Assembly (NCBI GenBank): GCA_030037035.1
Contig: JASHSA010000136.1
Span: 1-7,500 of the forward strand
Source: Thermoplasmata archaeon
GTDB lineage: Archaea > Thermoplasmatota > Thermoplasmata > Lutacidiplasmatales > UBA184
Length of the DNA: 7,500 nucleotides
Direction of reading: 5' to 3'
This document shows positions 5,533 to 7,500 of the stretch, in pieces; the stretch's first letter is position 1, and every line of letters begins with the position of its first letter. The position numbers were made by a program, and so were the translations under genes. The notes beneath the pieces are model-generated. The model was given only the letters and a program-made list of their open reading frames with translations. It was not told the DNA's origin and did not search any database.

Positions 5533-6398
5533 TCCCGCGGAACGCCGCGAACCGGTTCGCCGACCGGATGGGCGTCGACCTCCACATCGCGCAGCAGGAG
5601 GTCGTCCTGCTCTACGCGCTCGAGGCGTTCCGCGAGGCCGGGATCCTCGACCGTCTCGTGTTCAAGGGCGGGACGTACCTTCGGCTGATGGTCACCGGCG
5701 ACGTCGGCCGGCTCAGCGAGGACCTCGACTTCACGAACGCCGGGCTGCCCGACGACCCCGAGGCGATCCTCACCGCGTGCTTCGCCGCCGAGCATCACGG
5801 CGTGAGGTTCTCGGTCGTCGCGCCGTACCGCACGGCGCGGCGGAACTGGGCGTGCCGCGTCGGCTACCGTCACGCCTGGGACGAAGGGGAGTTCCGCCTC
5901 GAGATCAGCTACCGGGAGGCGCTGTTCCTCCCGCCCCGCCGCTGGGCGCCGCTCCCCCAGCCGTACTTCGCGGCGCTGCCGTTCCTGCCACCGGAGATAC
6001 CGTGCCTGCGCGTCGAGGAGTCGCTCGCGGAGAAGCTCCGGGCGATCCAGCAGCGCGCGACCGAGCGGGACCTCTACGACGCGATCCGGTACGGCCGCAA
6101 GGGGTTCGACGAGGCTCTCGTCCGCCTGCTCGCCGTCGGCAAGCTCTGGAACGACCGCGAGGCGTTCGCGCCGGAGCGGATCCTCCGCACGCTCGCCGAG
6201 GGCCGCCGGGAGTGGCCGGACCTCGAGCGGCTGATCGGCCGGGCGCGCCAGCGGAACTGGAATCGCGAGGTCGCCGCCGCGGCCCTCCGCTTCGGCTTCC
6301 TCGCCGACATGACCGAGTTCGAGCGCCGGCTCGCCGACGACGCCCGGCGGCATGCCCTGCGAGCGGAGTTCGAGGAGCGGTTGCACGCCTACGCCTGA
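5529..6398 (+). CDS. abiEii: AbiEii-like nucleotidyltransferase toxin
   Basis: 289 residues from GTG 5529, which overlaps the antitoxin TGA (GTGA). The N-terminus 'VIPRNAANRFADRMGV' matches the usual 'MIP..I...A...G' opening of AbiEii proteins and supports this start. Motifs of the DNA polymerase beta-like nucleotidyltransferase fold are all present: 'VFKGGTYLR' (44-52, motif I Gly47-Gly48-Thr49), 'SEDLDFT' (63-69, metal-binding Asp65 and Asp67), 'RLEISYRE' (123-130, candidate third acid Glu125), and 'ESLAEKLRAIQQRATERDLYDA' within 164-185 (Lys169, Arg180, Asp181, Asp184). The C-terminal third is helical and Arg/Glu-rich. Family members use these residues for nucleotide binding and transfer; related MenT toxins add nucleotides to tRNA acceptor ends and stop translation, and AbiE systems give phage abortive infection. 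No catalytic residue is missing, so the toxin looks active. The frame is open far upstream (to 4860), but that part overlaps the antitoxin in another frame and is not coding. Confidence 0.9.
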   Translation: MIPRNAANRFADRMGVDLHIAQQEVVLLYALEAFREAGILDRLVFKGGTYLRLMVTGDVGRLSEDLDFTNAGLPDDPEAILTACFAAEHHGVRFSVVAPYRTARRNWACRVGYRHAWDEGEFRLEISYREALFLPPRRWAPLPQPYFAALPFLPPEIPCLRVEESLAEKLRAIQQRATERDLYDAIRYGRKGFDEALVRLLAVGKLWNDREAFAPERILRTLAEGRREWPDLERLIGRARQRNWNREVAAAALRFGFLADMTEFERRLADDARRHALRAEFEERLHAYA

Positions 6399-6511
6399 CC
6401 GCTCCTCCTCCCGTTCCCCCGCACGCGCCACGTCCCCCGGTCGTGGGCGAGCGGTAATCCTCGCGCGCCCCTCGCCCGAGGCAAGCCGTTCTGAGGCGGA
6501 CCCGTCGACCG

Positions 6512-6961
6512 ATGTCCAAGAATCTTCGCGCGGGAGCGTACGTGGGGGCCGCGATCCTCTACCGCGGCCGCGTCCTGCTGCTCCGTCGGACCCTCGACGG
6601 GGGATTCGGCTCCGGCCGCTGGGAGCTCCCCGGGGGCTCGGTGCACTTCGGGGAGTCGCCGACCGAGGCGCTGCGACGCGAGGTCAGCGAGGAGACCGGC
6701 CTTCGATTCCGGAACGCGGCGCCGTTCGATGCGTCGATCTTCGTGGTCCGTCGCCGTGGACGGGCGCCCCTTCCCGTCGTGGCGGTGCGCTTCCTGGCTC
6801 GCGCCGAGCCCCCCGCGCTTCCCCGCCTCTCGCCGGACGAGCACCTCGAGTACCGCTGGGTAGGACCGAGGGAGCGCCTTCCCCGGCCCCTGCTCCCGGG
6901 GGTCAGCGAGCTGGTCCGCAGGGCCTTCGCCCGGGCGCGATCGTCGTCCCGGCGAGGATAG
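6512..6961 (+). CDS. Nudix hydrolase
   Basis: 149 residues from ATG 6512. The full Nudix box is present at residues 42-64: Gly42, Glu48, then 'REVSEETGL' with Glu57, Glu60 and Glu61 as metal ligands, an exact fit to GX5EX7REUXEEXGU. It is preceded by 'YRGRVLLLRRT' and 'GRWELPGGSVHFGE', the usual beta strand and loop. Enzymes of this family hydrolyse a nucleoside diphosphate linked to another group: NTPs, oxidised dNTPs, ADP-ribose, NADH or capped RNA. The 'W.LPGG..H.GES' layout is that of small NTP/ADP-ribose-type members, but the substrate is not predictable. A late 'HLEYRWVGPRE' matches the C-terminal part of the fold; a Ser/Arg tail ends it. It starts 113 bases after the toxin gene. A weak TATA-like GGTAATCC at 6453-6460 suggests its own promoter, so operon membership with AbiE is uncertain. 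Confidence 0.92.
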   Translation: MSKNLRAGAYVGAAILYRGRVLLLRRTLDGGFGSGRWELPGGSVHFGESPTEALRREVSEETGLRFRNAAPFDASIFVVRRRGRAPLPVVAVRFLARAEPPALPRLSPDEHLEYRWVGPRERLPRPLLPGVSELVRRAFARARSSSRRG

Positions 6962-7103
6962 GGGCCGGAAGCAGGCCGAACCGCGACCGCCCCTTCGGCG
7001 AAGAGCGGCGCGTGCCGCACGGGAGGGAGCCGTTCCTCCGGACCGGAGTACCCGAGGGGCCTCGCGCGCCGGACGCACCCGGGAACGGCGCGAAAGGGTC
7101 TTG

Positions 7104-7124
7104 CCGGGACCTTCTCCGTCCCGG
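7104..7124. repeat. Perfect 7-bp hairpin before the last gene
   Basis: CCGGGAC (7104-7110) pairs with GTCCCGG (7118-7124) around a 7-base pyrimidine-rich loop (CTTCTCC). It lies in the 204-base gap between the Nudix gene and the last gene, about 10 bases before a TATA-like box. It could be an operator for that gene or mark the end of the Nudix transcript. Chance occurrence is quite possible at this GC content. Otherwise I see nothing coding in the gap. Confidence 0.3.
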
Positions 7125-7134
7125 TCTCCGACTA

Positions 7135-7142
7135 GGTTCTTA
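7135..7142 (+). promoter_or_regulatory. TATA-like box before the right-edge gene
   Basis: GGTTCTTA stands out from GC-rich surroundings. Its centre is about 26-28 bases before the in-frame GTG at 7166, the spacing expected if the mRNA starts directly at the start codon. Confidence 0.35.
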
Positions 7143-7165
7143 CCCCCCGAGGCGTTCCCGGGGAC

Positions 7166-7500
7166 GTGGCGACGGGCGGAGCACGGTTTCTCATGTTCCT
7201 CGGTGGTCCGCCGACGCGCGACCCCGAGCTCGGACTGACGGCCTATCCCTGGTGGTCGTCGTTCACCGCCGAGCCCGGGGGCCGCTTCACGTCGACGGCG
7301 TGGAACGACGACCCCGAGCCCGAGGAGTTCCTCCCGGACCGGGTCTACGGAGAGCAGGGTCGCTGCGGGCGGCTCGTCCTCGACATGGCGCAGCGGCTCC
7401 GCGTCGTCCTCTCCGTCTACGACGTCCGTCACCCTCAGGCCGACCGGAACCTGGTGGCGACGTACGTCCACGACGGCGACGACCTGCCGGTCCTCGTCCG
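7166..7500 (+). CDS. Unrecognised protein, N-terminal part only (3' partial)
   Basis: The frame opens after a TAG at 7133-7135 and is uninterrupted to the right edge, giving about 111 visible residues. Two starts are possible: GTG 7166, which fits a leaderless mRNA from the TATA-like box at 7135-7142, and ATG 7193, which begins 'MFLGGPPTRDPELGL'. The protein is acidic, with 'YPWWSSFTAEPGGRFTSTAW', 'DDPEPEEFLPDR' and a stretch 'GRLVLDMAQRLRVVLSVYDVR'. The N-terminus has no signal peptide of the usual hydrophobic length. I do not recognise a family. Codon third positions are strongly G/C, as in the certain genes, which supports this frame over the long open frame on the opposite strand. Confidence 0.6.
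   Translation, partial: MATGGARFLMFLGGPPTRDPELGLTAYPWWSSFTAEPGGRFTSTAWNDDPEPEEFLPDRVYGEQGRCGRLVLDMAQRLRVVLSVYDVRHPQADRNLVATYVHDGDDLPVLV

Noticed and set aside
6389..7471. 360-codon minus-strand frame spanning the Nudix gene and the right-edge gene
   Set aside because: It lies antisense to an exact Nudix box and crosses the intergenic gap with the same low-complexity composition. No recognisable domain.
1..7500. CRISPR array, tRNA/rRNA genes, insertion-sequence ends or attachment sites
   Set aside because: No regularly spaced direct repeats, cloverleaf-like folds, transposase motifs or paired terminal repeats were seen on reading both strands.

Overview
The window is about 70% GC and reads like a piece of a high-GC archaeal chromosome, most likely from the Thermoplasmatota. 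Two things point there. The protein cut by the left edge ends in a beta repeat of the type 'F.E.GLP.G..W.V...G', which is common in secreted Thermoplasmata proteins. Several gene starts also sit roughly 26 bases downstream of an archaeal TATA-like box, in otherwise very GC-rich DNA. This placement comes from memory of families, not from a search.

Layout, left to right. (1) 2-370: the C-terminal end of a secreted or surface protein. (2) 371-733: a non-coding stretch ending in a promoter. (3) 734-2626: a 630-residue unrecognised protein with a long central coiled-coil hairpin, flanked on each side by a similar 'W/F-P-hydrophobic ... RGP ... F' beta segment. (4) 2828-3700: an unrecognised 290-residue protein with an N-terminal globular domain, a Pro/Ala-rich linker and a C-terminal winged-helix-like domain. 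(5) 3891-4457, minus strand: a small P-loop kinase, convergent with gene 4, with a perfect 8-bp hairpin between them. (6) 4457-4693: a divergent control region containing a perfect 7-3-7 palindrome directly against the TATA-like box of the next operon. (7) 4693-5532 and 5529-6398: a complete two-gene AbiE-type (type IV) toxin-antitoxin operon, with AbiEi-like antitoxin/repressor followed by AbiEii-like nucleotidyltransferase toxin. The pair overlaps by 4 bases and the toxin has a strong Shine-Dalgarno sequence inside the antitoxin gene. (8) 6512-6961: a Nudix hydrolase. (9) 7166-7500: the start of an unrecognised gene that runs off the right edge.

The best-supported system is the AbiE operon. 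Its first protein should bind the palindrome and shut off its own promoter. Its second has the GG(T/S), DxD and EK...RDLYD motifs of active AbiEii nucleotidyltransferases. A P-loop kinase and a Nudix hydrolase flank it; a functional link with the toxin-antitoxin pair is possible but unproven. The least explained material is the coiled-coil protein and the two-domain protein behind it. They are co-directional and separated by about 200 bases carrying a separate promoter-like site.
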